Source of the DNA: Purshia tridentata | Lineage: Eukaryota; Streptophyta; Magnoliopsida; Rosales; Rosaceae | Reading direction: 5' to 3' | Assembly (NCBI GenBank): GCA_003254885.1 | Contig: QANT01002741.1 | Coordinates: forward strand, 48,225 to 112,224 | Length of the DNA stretch: 64,000 bases | Shown: positions 1 to 12,700 of the stretch, one piece after another | How the letters are laid out: each line of letters begins with the position of its first letter | Numbering within the stretch: position 1 is the first letter of the stretch | Translations under genes and position numbers: made by a program | The notes under the pieces: model-generated | The model's database searches: none | Told to the model about the DNA's origin: nothing | The model's input: the letters and a program-made list of their open reading frames with translations, nothing else

Positions 1-400
1 GTCATATTAACTTCCATTGTTCTGTTGGATTATTTCATTTCAAACATTTTTGTTGACTTGTTAATTGTTATTCTGGTCTGTGGTGTCTTTGCTCTCTTTT
101 GATGCCCGAATCTAGAGAAGTAAAGTTAAGAGTTTAGGATAGCTTTTCTGTGATTAGGATTTAGACAAATACATATGTCATACTTTAGTTGTTTTAAATC
201 CAAAGAGGAGATTACTTTGTCCACTTTCTTTTGGAAGGAGTTGATGTACTCATAATTTGGGTCAAAAGAATATTAGTCTTTTTTATGATAATTTAAATTC
301 ACGTGAAAAAGGAATCTATCTAAACACAAGTATATTTACATATTAACCAGCAGTCTATATTTAAATTATTGACTAATATATTGTTTTCTTTTGACTTCAG

Positions 401-1623
401 GCGGATTGCTTAGATGACTTGGCCTATGCAATAATGTATGAGATAACCAAGTTAGTTTATAGAGTTTCAGAAGCTGATGTTATTCGTGCTCGTAATCAGG
501 TAACCACCAGATTTCCTTATTTTTCCACTACTAGATCCATGCCTTCTAATGCTATGCATGTTTGTATGTATGTGGTTTATCCGTATCCAGTATAAAACTG
601 GTGAATCTTTCATGTTCCCTTTTAGCCATTTTATTTTATTGACCTTATCGGTATAATATTGCCATGTATGTTTGTATGTATGTGGTTTGTCTTTATCCAA
701 TATAAAACTGGTGAAACTTTCATGTTCCTTTAGCCATTCATGTTACTGGCCATATCACTATAACATCCATAGCCACTTAAAACCTTTTTCCTTTTCTGGC
801 AGTTGAAATCTTCTTTGCTCCTTCACTTGGACGGGACTAGTGCAATAGCTGAAGATATTGGGCGCCAGGTACCTTTTCTTTCTCATATAGAATATAGAAA
901 CAATAATAATCAGGATCGGGAGAAACTGTGTATTTGGCTAATTGGATCTACTTAGCTGAGACCTGGAATGATTCCCTAATCTTATGTATGTGTTGTATAA
1001 CCTGTTTTGAGGCACTACTAGGTAGTATGAGACATGCCACCCACTAGAGGGGAATTAAGTGGTACCTTGAATAGCTTCTCTTTATTGCATTACCTGGAAT
1101 CAATGATATATGTTGACTGGTTGATTAGGCCCCGGTTTTTTTTTTAAATAATTGGGTCCTTGAGTCAATGGCATAGTGATTATTATGAATCATTGTGGCT
1201 TATATAGTTATCAACTTTCTCTATTGACAGTTTAAGAACAGTGCTATTGTACTGGAAGTTGATTCTGCCTCCATTGTGTATTCTGAAATTTGATTTATGC
1301 TGTTGCAGCTACTTACATATGGTCGAAGAATCCCATTAGCCGAGTTGTTTGCTAGAATTGATGCTGTTGATGCAAGCACCATCAAACGTGTTGCAAACCG
1401 ATTTATCTATGACAGGGTAGAACTACTATTTTTTTCAATGATACTTGTACCAAATGCTAAATATATATGACTGAACTCCCAATCTTGTTGATCAAAAGCT
1501 AACCACTCAAACTTTATCTGTTGCCTGCTTCCACAGGATATTGCAATTGCTGCCATGGGTCCAATTCGGAAGTTGCCCGACTACAACTGGTTCAGACGCC
1601 GCACTTACTGGAACAGATACTAG
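401..1623 (+). CDS. MPPB: Mitochondrial processing peptidase subunit beta, C-terminal exons (5' part outside window)
   Basis: Four exons are visible: 401-499, 803-868, 1309-1416 and 1537-1623 (stop TAG 1621-1623). All are phase 0 with GT-AG introns, and together they encode the last 119 residues. Recognisable blocks are YAIMYEITKLVYRVSEADVI, EDIGRQLLTYGRRIP, ELFARIDAVDAST and the terminal RRRTYWNRY, which match plant MPP-beta closely. In plants this M16-family subunit is part of the cytochrome bc1 complex (core protein) in the inner mitochondrial membrane and removes presequences from imported proteins together with MPP-alpha. The zinc site (inverted HxxEH) lies upstream of the window, so catalytic status cannot be judged. 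Bases 1-400 are intron. Confidence 0.93.
551..739. repeat. Tandem direct repeat inside an MPP-beta intron
   Basis: A block of about 80 bp at 551-630 (with tttgtatgtatgtggttt at 561 and tataaaactggtgaa) recurs at 661-739 with a period of 110 bp and a few substitutions. It lies wholly inside the intron between exons 401-499 and 803-868, and no coding role is seen. Confidence 0.75.
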
Positions 1624-3413
1624 TTTCTCTTTGCCATAATTATTTCATAGTTGTCTTGCACGATCTGTCTGGTCTTGGAATATTTTGTTGGTTTTATGCA
1701 ATTTATTATTGCCCTTGGAGAGAGCTTTTAAGGCTGGTGTATTTTTTGTTTCCCCCAAATATGTTATCGGTTCGCTCTTCTTTGTAACATCGCATTGTCA
1801 GAAATAAGCATGCTGCGACTGTGAATGTGATTTTCAAGAACATTCAATTTTCCAAATGGGTTTATACTGAGCACTGCAAGCTGTCCATATATTCGATATA
1901 TTTTGGTCACCTACATCTCTATTTTCAAGTCCTTTTGCACCAATGCGTAATTGGTCAAAAATTTAATGGTGGAATTGTTAGCTCAACTGCTAGCTGTCCC
2001 TAATCGCTTTAGTGCAGGCGTGAATGCACTTGATGATCAATGTCGTCTTAAATACTTCTCCTTGATGGTCCAATCCGTAATTTTTCATTTTTGACATCCG
2101 AAATTATTTTTTCATTTCGAGAATAAAATGGGTTGGTTTGGATTTATTAAGCTACACGCGCGGACTATGCGTATGAGGCTTGTGACGTCAAACCTTCCTA
2201 CCTGGCAAGGGCATCGGTAATTTCCATCAAGCAATCTAAAGCATTTGGCTAGTGATGATTAGCTGGCTGCAAAGTCATTAATAGTTTGTGTAATTACTAA
2301 TTATAGTTGTGCATATAATTTTTTCTTTTACAAATAAGAAAATGACTATTAAGCTTCTAATATTTTAAAACAATTTTAATAATTAGGAAGAAACTACGGT
2401 ATATAATTATATCTAATTTTTTTGGTCTTAACTTATTTAGGTTTAATGAGTCCAACTCTTTTAGTTACAAATATATGGCGTGTGAGTGGTTACTCGTAAG
2501 CAAGGTATTAANCCTAATAAATGCAACATTATTTCTCTACAAAGCAGTTTGTCTTTCACTTCGAGCATACAAATTTCGAAGCTCTCATTTTACTTAAAAA
2601 CACTTGTATACTTTCCAAGACATTCTATTAAAACAACACTTATGATAGACTGATAGTGTTTAGAAATTTTCATTTTGCAATAGTGTTTATGGTTTGGTTG
2701 TTGCATCTCTCTGCTAGTCGAACCAACCAAAGACCTGTTGAACTTTGGTCGTCACAATTATGTTTTTTTTCAGTAATTTTACCATTAACATGTAGCCAGT
2801 GTGTTGACTATTGATTACTTCTCTTATTTAAATGGTAAACATATAAGTATATATTTATAACTAATAACAATAATATTGAAAATAGTTAAAGATGAAAATT
2901 CAAAGGACCCACCTTAGTCGTCCATAGCAGAATTGCAGTTGAAGTTGGAGGGAAAGCAACACACACAACACAAGACACAATGTGAATGCTGTTTTGAGTT
3001 GTGAATGCAATGTATGTATGTGTATCAACATATCATGTATATGTATCCGATAGAGAGAGAGAGTGGCGAGTGCGCGCGTGTTGTTTGCGGGTAGTTAAGA
3101 GGGTGGATGTTTATGGTCCCATCCACAATAACATTAACACCCTCGCATTGTAAGTATCGGAACACAAACAAACGCTTTGGCTCACTTTAACTAAACTAGA
3201 AAAAAATACACATTTAGATTTCTCTTTGGGCTTCTCAGATTTCTCAGACCAAAACCTCTTGGATCTCATCGCCCCCTTCGTCCCCACCCCTACAAATCTC
3301 CCCATTCCATTCAGATCCCATCCCCACAACTCTCCCCATTTCCAGACACTCACAGAGACCCTTCTTGCTCTTCCCACCACTCACTGCTTCACCAAAACAA
3401 CAACAACAAATTA
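1624..3413. other. Intergenic region: MPP-beta 3' UTR and BCCP promoter/leader
   Basis: This stretch holds the MPP-beta 3' UTR, AT-rich spacer and then the pyrimidine-rich leader of the BCCP gene (about 3240-3413, ending in a CAA-rich run before the ATG). There is one ambiguous base at 2512. A purine-rich GA stretch lies at 3050-3063. Short frames on both strands show no family resemblance. No further gene is supported. Confidence 0.6.
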
Positions 3414-5355
3414 ATGGCTTCCTTCACAGTCCCGTGCCCCAAAGCTTGCTCTGCCCCTGTTGCTCGCCTCGGGTCCTCCGCCCCAACTTCGCAGCCACAG
3501 CACTTGCTCTCCTTCCACAACTGTCTCAATCGGCTTCCTATCCCGTCTCTGCAAATTTCTGGCCTTCAGGTCTGATAATTCTACCCTCTACTTGGTTTTG
3601 TTCCATTTTTCTGAAATAAGTTTTTTGAGTCTCTACTTGGCCAAAAGAAAGTTTTTGAGTCTCTACCACTTCGATTTTATGAATTATAATCACTAATCAG
3701 TGTTTTTTTGGTGGGTTGTAGTTGATTACTGATTTCTTTTTATGTACCACATGGGTTTGTGTGTATACATTTGTATATGCATCATATTCTAAAGCTTGTT
3801 GCCTATTAAATAAGGAACTGAATTTTGCACGTGAGATATGTGTTGGGTATGTTTTGCAATTGATATGGTCAAAGAATTGATGGGCACATGTGTAGATTTT
3901 GAGTGCTGTCTTTGGATGTAACCATTCACCATAGTTGTATAATCTACTTCAATTTGTCAATAGCTTGTTGTAGGAATGACAGTTTCATGTATGATAATCT
4001 AGTTTTGTAGTGAAATAATGTTATGAATTTCATTGTTTTCTGATCATATGGTTAACACGTGTAGAGCCCCATCAGGAAGCAATCTGCTATTTGGAAGGTG
4101 CAGGCACTTAGTGAGGTAAACTGTTTGCAACAAGTTTAGTATGTAGATTTTGTTGGGAAATATCACCCATCAATTTGTAATAAATTACTTTCTGAATCCA
4201 AGGTTACTGCTGAAAAATCTTCAAATTCTGCACCCATAAATAACATTAAGTCTGAAGATGGATCACAGGAAGGGAAAGATGAGTCCAAAGTTTCCAGTCA
4301 AAGCAATATTCCAGATGCATCATCAATTTCAGCATTCATGTCTCAAGTATCAGACCTTATCAAGTAAGTTGCACCAACTTTGTATTCATATATGTGGTTT
4401 TAAGATGTACATCATTTTCATTAAGTTGACATCATTTTCATGAGTAGGCTGGTGGATTCAAGAGATATTGTGGAGCTGCAAATGAAGCAACTTGATTTAG
4501 AGCTCGTAATTAGAAAAAAAGAAGCCTTGGAGAAGCCAGCACCACAAGCTCCAGTTTCTGCACCACCACCCTATCCTTATGCCATGTTACCACCTCAACC
4601 AGCACCAGCCCCAGCAGCTGCGCCTGCTTCAGCAAGTCCTCCTTCTGCAGCATCAGCACCTGCATTACCTGCACCAGCAAAGGCTAGCACATCATCTCAC
4701 CCACCACTGAAATGCCCCATGGCTGGAACCTTTTACCGTAGTCCTGCACCTGGCGAACCACCTTTTGTTAAGGCAAGTGTCTGTGCTACTCATTCTTAAA
4801 GCTTGAGTGCTGAGAGATACGGAAAAGTGAAATTTTTTTGCACACTTGATTGCTTATATTATGTGTGCGTATATGTGCTCTATTTACTTGTAGAAATATA
4901 GCTTGGGCCCTAAGAATGCTTATGGACTCCTTTACTATACAAATACATTTATAAAGATATATGGTCATATTCCCCCTCATTGTTTACTCGAATAATTGTT
5001 CAGGTTGGAGATAAGGTGCAGAAAGGTCAAGTCATTTGCATCGTTGAGGCCATGAAATTGATGAATGAAATTGAGGTATGTTTTTACATTGCTTGTCTAT
5101 GTTATGCAGTGATTTGGCCTTACCTTCGTTTGAAATATTGCAGTATTGTTAATAATTTGTCCCTTTATTTCTCCTTCAGGCTGATCAGTCTGGAACTATT
5201 ACTGAGATACTGGCCGAGGATGCGAAACCAGTGAGCATAGACACGGTAAGTAATCTCTCTCTCTCACACACTCTCACTTACATATTTTTTTATAATCTAA
5301 ATATCTAAGCGATCTGTCTTCCTCCATGCAGCCTCTTTTTGTCATAGTACCATGA
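3414..5355 (+). CDS. BCCP: Biotin carboxyl carrier protein of plastid acetyl-CoA carboxylase
   Basis: Seven coding exons: 3414-3569, 4065-4115, 4203-4363, 4448-4772, 5004-5075, 5180-5245 and 5332-5355, giving 284 residues. BCCP carries biotin for the heteromeric plastid acetyl-CoA carboxylase, which makes malonyl-CoA for fatty acid synthesis. The N-terminus (MASFTVPCPKACSAPVARLG...) is a typical Ser/Ala-rich chloroplast transit peptide. Next come an acidic/Ser-rich segment, a helix (LVDSRDIVELQMKQLDLEL), a long Ala-Pro linker, the entry strand KCPMAGTFYRSPAPGEPPFV, and the biotinyl motif EAMKLM with the acceptor Lys at about residue 249. The end, PLFVIVP, is the usual family terminus. The intron after exon 4 uses a GC donor (AG|GCAAGT). 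All parts of the domain are present, so the gene looks functional. Confidence 0.96.
4773..5003 (+). other. GC-AG intron in the BCCP gene
   Basis: Exon 4 ends with codons for PPFVK (AAG at 4770-4772) and is followed directly by GCAAGT. The next exon starts at 5004 after TTCAG with VGDKVQKGQ. Continuity of the conserved protein demands this junction. The nearest GT (4777) would shift the frame by 5 bases. The AG|GCAAGT context is the classical strong context for non-canonical U2-type GC donors. Confidence 0.88.
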
Positions 5356-6702
5356 GCAACAACCTGGAAAGAATTTTTTTGAAGCTTTTTGGTTACGGAC
5401 ACTCTTTGAAGATAGTTTTTATTCTCGAAGGACTTTTTTTATACTACTTATGTTCCCTTGTAATCTTAATTTTAATAATGGTTATTATGGTTTTGTTTCA
5501 ATCGTGGAAATCCTCGGTATTCATATTTTTAGGGTTTTAGGTCAGGTCATGGTGCTCAAAATGTTAGGCATCGAGTTATCTTGAAACAGTATTTATGCCT
5601 TTTTATGACAGCTTTAGAAAGTATGCCATGAAACTTTTTTTATAAAGAATTCGTTTTTACTTATTTTGTTAGTCTTGAACATTTAATGTTTTCATGCACT
5701 CAGCTACTCTTCTATTTGTTTTCAAAATATTCACTATAACCTTAAGATGAACAACCTACAACCAAAAGAAAAATCGCAAGATGAACACCAAAACGGCGAA
5801 ACCCCTCCACAAAATATGTAGTTCAAACAAAAGGGAAAGAACACCTGAAGCGAATTGAACCCTAGGCCCTCGGGTGGAGGAAATGTGAAAATGCTGATCT
5901 GTCCAAAATTGGTTCGTTTCCGATGCCAATCTGTTCAAAACTGGTGTACGAATAAGAATGCGTTAGAAGATGGGTGCCAAAAATTGATAAGTCAGATGGA
6001 TACCAAAAAAATGTTCTAGTCAAAATCCAAAAGTAGGGGTTGTTAGTGCCACACACACGATGGTGCATAATTACATTCATACACATATATATAAGCCGCC
6101 AATAGAAAGTAATTTGTTAACCAAAATCCAAATGATCATGGAAAGAAGTTTAAAACTGAGCTGATATCACGCTGTGTCGTGACCTGTGAGTCGATGAATT
6201 TTATAACAAGCGATGATATTAGGGAGTCTACCAAAAAAACGTAATAATGAAAAAAAAGTAATAATAATAATGAATTTATTAATAAGTTGTAAAAAGCAAT
6301 GGTGCCGTTTCCCTGAGATGTCATAACACATCGTCAATTCGATGAGATTAGTTCAAGCTTCTTGAATTTGCTGCATAAATTTACATTCTGAAGCTTCTAC
6401 TAAAGTTTAAAATTAAACTGAATGAAACGAAACAAGTAATATTGATCAATTAAAATCTAATACACAAAAGGAGGCTGCTAATACACAAGGCTGAATTTCA
6501 TTCACAAAAAGAATGCGGCTACTATATATGCCCAGGCAAATTACAAAGACGGGAACAGTAAGAGAAGCACTACTCTACTGACTTCTCTACTATTTCCAGA
6601 AATCTATTCTTTCCGCTCTTCATTATATCCTATTTCTATTCCTTTTTCTCCTACATAAATGTACAAGTTAGCCTACCTGTCACTGTCATATACTTACAAC
6701 TA
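5356..6702. other. Convergent intergenic region between BCCP and SCC2
   Basis: This stretch contains the 3' UTR of BCCP from the left and the 3' UTR of the minus-strand SCC2 gene from the right. The middle (about 5740-6090) has moderate-length open frames on the minus strand, but they have no recognisable domain and no coding-like composition. Nothing further is supported. Confidence 0.6.
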
Positions 6703-9700
6703 TCACCGTTGTCGGCTTCTACTGTAATTACCTCTCCTCCCACTATTACTCAGCCTCCGAACCCCGCCTGTCCATTCTTCATCATCATCATCCTCATCAT
6801 CCCCACCAACAGATTTCCGTCCTTTTCTGGGGGCTGGACGCTTTCTCTTGATGTTTGCTGTGTAAGTTGAGTAATCAACAGTATCTTCCTTCAACGCATT
6901 CTTCAATTCCTGTACAATAATGATACCAGTAAGAATTGATGTATGGAGTTATTGGAAACTTCCAGCACCAAGGACCCAGTCCTTTGACAAAGAAGGGGAC
7001 AGAAATGCATAGTGTTGCAACTTGGTACCTGATATCTTTGTACCAATTCTTGATAAGTTGTAGGCAAGTTGGTGTGTGTTTCACCGATGTCAAAAGGAAC
7101 ATTCTGCCTGGAGAGAACATCTCCTGGTTTAACGGGATCAGTAGGAGAAAAAGCCTGGTTCAACAGAAAAATTACGACAACTGATGATTAGGTTCACAAG
7201 TCACAATAATAAAATTCAACCATAGTTATCTATTGATTGCTTACCTGGCACCTTGCATCATTCAGGCTATACACAATTTTTAGGTGTCTCTTTAGTTTTA
7301 AAAGAAGCTGCAATGCAGTAGCTGCCAGGCAGTCTGCCTACAAAGCCATTCACAAAAATTAAAATCAATGAAAGCACTATCAATGACAATAACTCTCTAG
7401 AACTACAAGAGGAAAAAATACCTGGATTATCTGTTCATCATCTTTTGAGATGCAACAGGAACTGCCTGAACCTGTTACGAGCATCTTATCCTCCAACAAG
7501 GTAGCTTGATTTGAGACAGACTGATCAGCTGCCTCTTGTGTTATCCCATTCAAATCCATTGTTGACATATAATTTGTAGCGGGATGACACACAGGTTCTT
7601 GTTGAATTGTCCCATTCAAATCCACTAATGTCATCCCACTTGGAAAAGGCTGACCAGCTGGTTCCTCTTTAATTATGCCGTTCCCATGAGGTGCACCTCT
7701 TTGTAACAGATGTAAACTCAGAGCTTTCAGTTTTGCTTCAAGCGTCCCAGCTCTAACTTGTATAACTCTATTTATAGTATAGATCAAATAAAGGGGCTCA
7801 TCAGGTAATGTGAACGGTAGTGAGGCAAGTATCTCTGTGCAGTACCTGTAAAAATAAATCAACTTTCAAGTCAGTACTCTCAACCAGGAGTTACTTGTTA
7901 GATTAGAAGACAGCTGACAGTTAATTTTCTTCTGTTTTCTTTTCCTACAGTTTGGGGTTGGGTGATTGTATGTTGCTTAGTTTCTGTTTTGTGTTTTAGT
8001 AGTGACCCCTTGTCCACTGTTTGTAAGCTCTGCCTTCGTTTTAATAAAGTTTCTTTTCCAAAAAAGTCTTCACTCTCAACCAGCATACAAGAGCTCTAAG
8101 GACTGACACCAATGATTGAACTCACATCAGGAAAGGGACTACAGAATTGGTCCAGCTGGGATTATCAAACTTGCGAACAATCGAGGACATAAATTTGTTC
8201 CTTGAAACCCGGTTGGCACGTATAAGCTTGTAGATTCGAGAAACTCCCAGTCTCGCTTGAGCAAGAGAAACACCATCACGTTTTTCCTTAGAATTTCCAG
8301 AAGCTTCTGATTGGAGTTTTGTGTTCTCATGTTCAAACTTAGTATTAAGGGATTGTATGAATGTAAAAGACATTTGAAGGCCATCCCCCAAGCGGCTTTC
8401 AAAAAATGCAGGGTACCTAAAAAGAACCTTCAATTAGCAAGCATAAGCAAATAGAGAAGATAAAACAAGTAATAAATCATGAAAGGGAGAATACTTTTCA
8501 TTCATATTCATCAGCAACTGATGAGCTAACTTCGAATTGCCCTCCAGAGTATCTGTTTCGAGTGCAATAAGAAATGGCACACAAGTAATAGGATGCACAA
8601 GTCCTTGGCGCAGCACAACTTCAACAATCTGCAGTGTATTGGTAAACAGTATAGATAAATTAGAAAAAAAAAAAAAATTAATATTACACTTTTCCAAACA
8701 GTTTCAAATAAAACCAATTGGAATATATAAAATATGTATATATTGTAGGATTAAATACTTTTTCTTTTCAATTTTCAAATACTTAACATCTTTTCTTCCT
8801 ACACATAATTTTCTGAGAGTTGGCAGTCCACAAGATTGTGGTTGAATCTCCAGACTTATAACACGTATCTTGGAATGGGACAACACAGACACAGACACAG
8901 ACACACACTCGCACACAGAGACAAGAACATAACATCAAAACCCCATACTCACCTTAAGGGCAGATTGGCGAACATGTTCACTAAAGTCCAAACATCTCGA
9001 TAAAATATTATCCCAATACAACTGCACTATACCCCCACAGATATTAGTATCTCCGGCACCGGCAGCAACAGGTACAGCATTGCCACCTTCCACAGAATAC
9101 TGAACCACATTATTACTGGCTGTATCTGTTCCCATTTGATTTTCGGATTCAAGAAGATATTCGTACATGTTTTGCAATGCTTGCATCTGGTCAATAAGAT
9201 GATTTAGTATATAGATACACTGCTGTGCATAATTCAAGGGACACTGTTACCTTAAGACGAAAATCAGCACTGGAAGAGAATGTCGCCTCTAAAATTTTCC
9301 CAATATCTTTTTCCAACATATATTCAGGCCTAGCAATTAAAACAAAGCCCAATGCCTACAAGTGTTACAAAGCACCATTACTACGTTTCATTATTAAACC
9401 ATGTTTTCATATTTCAAGATCAGACCAAGCTTTTATAAGAGTAAAAAGATAAAAAAACGTTCATACCTGTAATGATCTAACCTTTATGACATAATCCTCC
9501 GCTAGAAGATATTTTTTAAACAAGCTGAGACTGCTTACAACATCAATTGTTTTGTCAGAAGAGTTACTCAGTAAAGAGTTGCCATAACGAATCAGCAATC
9601 CAAGACAAAAAAGAGATCGCCCCACAAGCTGAAATTAGCAAAATAGAAACTTGTCACAAAAAAAAATTATTAACATAATTATATGACTATATACATATAT

Positions 9701-12700
9701 GTAATGGGAAATGTGCATCTGTGTTTGTGTGTGTGTGCAACCAACGAATTATGGGTTCCAGTTTAGAGCTAAACATTGGAATTGATCTTGAAAAAGAAGA
9801 AATACGTATCAAGAGCATATTAAATAAGGATCAAAACCTTGATTCACAAAAAACCGAAAGCCAAGAAACAAAGAGCTCAAAAAGAACAAGACAACGACAT
9901 AAACTTTCCCCAAGTATCAGTAACATCTTTGTCATCCCCTAATAGATAAGGGAGAACGTATTTCAAATAAAAGGTCGGAGCAAATAGACATATGGTCAAA
10001 CTTAAGGGATGTAACTGGAAGAAAACCTCATTTATAAAATCTATAATACATGTGTTACTTAAGAGCTGGCGAATGCATGTACAAAATTTTATCCAATTAT
10101 AGTGCAGAACTGCACCAATTTGATAATACTGTCCAAGTGAATGGACTGTTGGAATCTTAGGAGTTATAGCTCCAACAAATCAAATCCTACTTATCATGTG
10201 GCCATATAAATATCAAGCCGTTTCACTTTAATTCAAGCAACAAATGCTAGAAATACAATTTAAGTGATTAAAAACGTAACTCATTTACACATAATTCAAC
10301 CAACCTTGTTATCAACTGCCTGAGAATCCAAACGTTTGAAGAACACCTGAATAAGGTACTCCACTATAGCAGCACCTTTTCCTGCCACTTTACTCGCAGC
10401 ACAGAGGCACCTGTAATGAGGAGGAAAAAAATCAACCTAGAAGATATCCAAATTGGCAAAGGAATGCAACCACAATAATAGTAGAAGTAAAAGAGAAGAT
10501 GTCTGAAAGCAAAAGCCTAATGCAAACTTACTTGATGCAAGCATGAACAACTGTCAAGAAGGAATGCCGAACAATCATGTTCTTCAAGTCTTGTTCAAGT
10601 TCTTCAACAACAGTTTGAGGTAACTTTCGTACCAAAGGCAGGACAGAATCAATTATAAAGATTATGCTCTCCAGTAACTGTGAAACCACTGGATTATCAG
10701 CCTGAACACATAACAAAGCAAATTAAAAGGCAGTCATGCTGTTTTCCTTTACTTTCTTGTAAAAAGAAAAAGAAAAGAAATAAAATAAATGGTAACAAAA
10801 GGAAAGCTGGAAAGGCATATAATCAGTTGCCTCGGACTAAAAAAGGCATATATAGACAAGGCAGTTGCCAAGTAAACAAGAATCCAGAAAGGCAGCTTTT
10901 CAGTATAACTGTATACAAAATCTATTACGGATAAGTGAAACAAAATAATTTCAAATCCATGAAATGCTGTTAACCTGGCTCTTTAGATAAGGCTGAAGAG
11001 TGACCACAAATTGGGAAGGATCAGAAGCTGGTGCACATAGTGTTGGATCCACAACACAGAATGCATGCAAAACTAGAACATACGGAAGGGCCCGCTTCTC
11101 TACTTCCTGGATATTCATTTCCTCTACCTGACAAAAAAGAATTTCCGAACATTCAGATTTAAACAAGCAACCAAATAAATTTAGTAAGTCAAAAATATGG
11201 GGAGAAGAAAAGTACCTGCAATATCCTTTCCAGTAAGAACTTGCACATTAACTCACAGCGCTTGCGCACTGATGCAAGTGACACAGGGTTGATCCCAATA
11301 GCTTTAGCTGATTGTGGAAAAAAATCAAGTGCTAAGTTGCGTTTAATGACAGTCACAAGACGCTGATGATTTGGCATCCTCCTTAACATCTCAACAATCT
11401 GTTCAGTTTTTTTAGCCACCTCCAATGGGACAGAGCTACCATCTCCAAAGAATTGAGTTTGCGAACCAGTAGGTTCCTCAAACCAGAACTCATAAAATGT
11501 CTTGCAAACAAGATCCTGCAGATGAAAGAAACCATAAAAACACAGACCTAGTCTAAAACCAACAAATTAGAATACTTGTCTTCTAAATATCCTTTATATA
11601 ATTGGATCCCGCTCTATGTTGAGATGTAGAAGATGGAAGAAAAAACTAAATTGCACCATATCAAGGAAGAAGCAACATATTGCAGGAAAATTTAATGATT
11701 TAAATATGTGACAAGAGTTCAATACGTAATCTAACACATTCATTGGCTTTATAATTACCTGTATGCTTGATTCATCGTCACTAATACGAGAAATGATACC
11801 AATGCAAGCACTTGTAAATTTGGAGAAGCTCGCATTTGAAGTGCACATATCTCGTATGATTTTGATGGATCGTTTACGAACACTTACTCCAGTATCTTTG
11901 ATTCTCTCAGCAACCTTCTCAAAATACTTTTTAAAAAAAATGGAGAAGATGAAGGAAAATGTGTTAATAGAGTATCTACCAATCCCCTAGTAGAATGAGA
12001 GATCAATAACACACACCTTCAAACCAACATCAGGATGAGAAGCAATATGCCTCCCCACAAGTTCCAGTGCTGCTTCTCTTACAGAGATTGCAGAATCACA
12101 AAACCTTCCTTCAACAGCTGATTGCACACGTTTGTCACCTAATACCTCCGGATCAGCTTCTACAATTATACTGACCTGCTCATCATATTGAGATATTAAG
12201 GCATTAAATCCTGTTAGCATAGCCATAAAAAGAATGCTCACTATCCATTTCAAGGATTAAAAGTTCGAAACAAATATTCCTTTTCACTTACCGCTCGTAA
12301 AGCCTTAGCCCTGATTACAGGAGAATTCTCCATTAAACTTGCCTGAAATCAAATAAATTGTCAAAATAGAGATTTTATTACGTAATAAAAAAAGGATTAA
12401 AGGAAAAGGCTTACTAACCAGAAGCAAATGAAGAATCTTATCAAACCCTCTGGAGAAAGAATTATTTTGTCCCAATGCTAAAGTAATCTTCTTCACTGAA
12501 TCCCTTGTCAATAATGAAAAAATAGTACCAGAATCCCGCACTATTGCTTTCGATTTCAGTCTAGAAAGATAGTAAATGAACTTCTGCTGTGATTTTGGAT
12601 CATCCTTGTACCACAAGCAGAGATAAAACCTGAAAGAAAGCATGCATAACTTCACTATGGCAACAATGCAACCGCAAGGTCAAAAGAAATGAGGTTCAAT

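Noticed and set aside
5756-6086. Minus-strand frames in the BCCP-SCC2 spacer
   Set aside because: Overlapping short frames rich in Phe/His/Ser without motifs, in the convergent 3' region.
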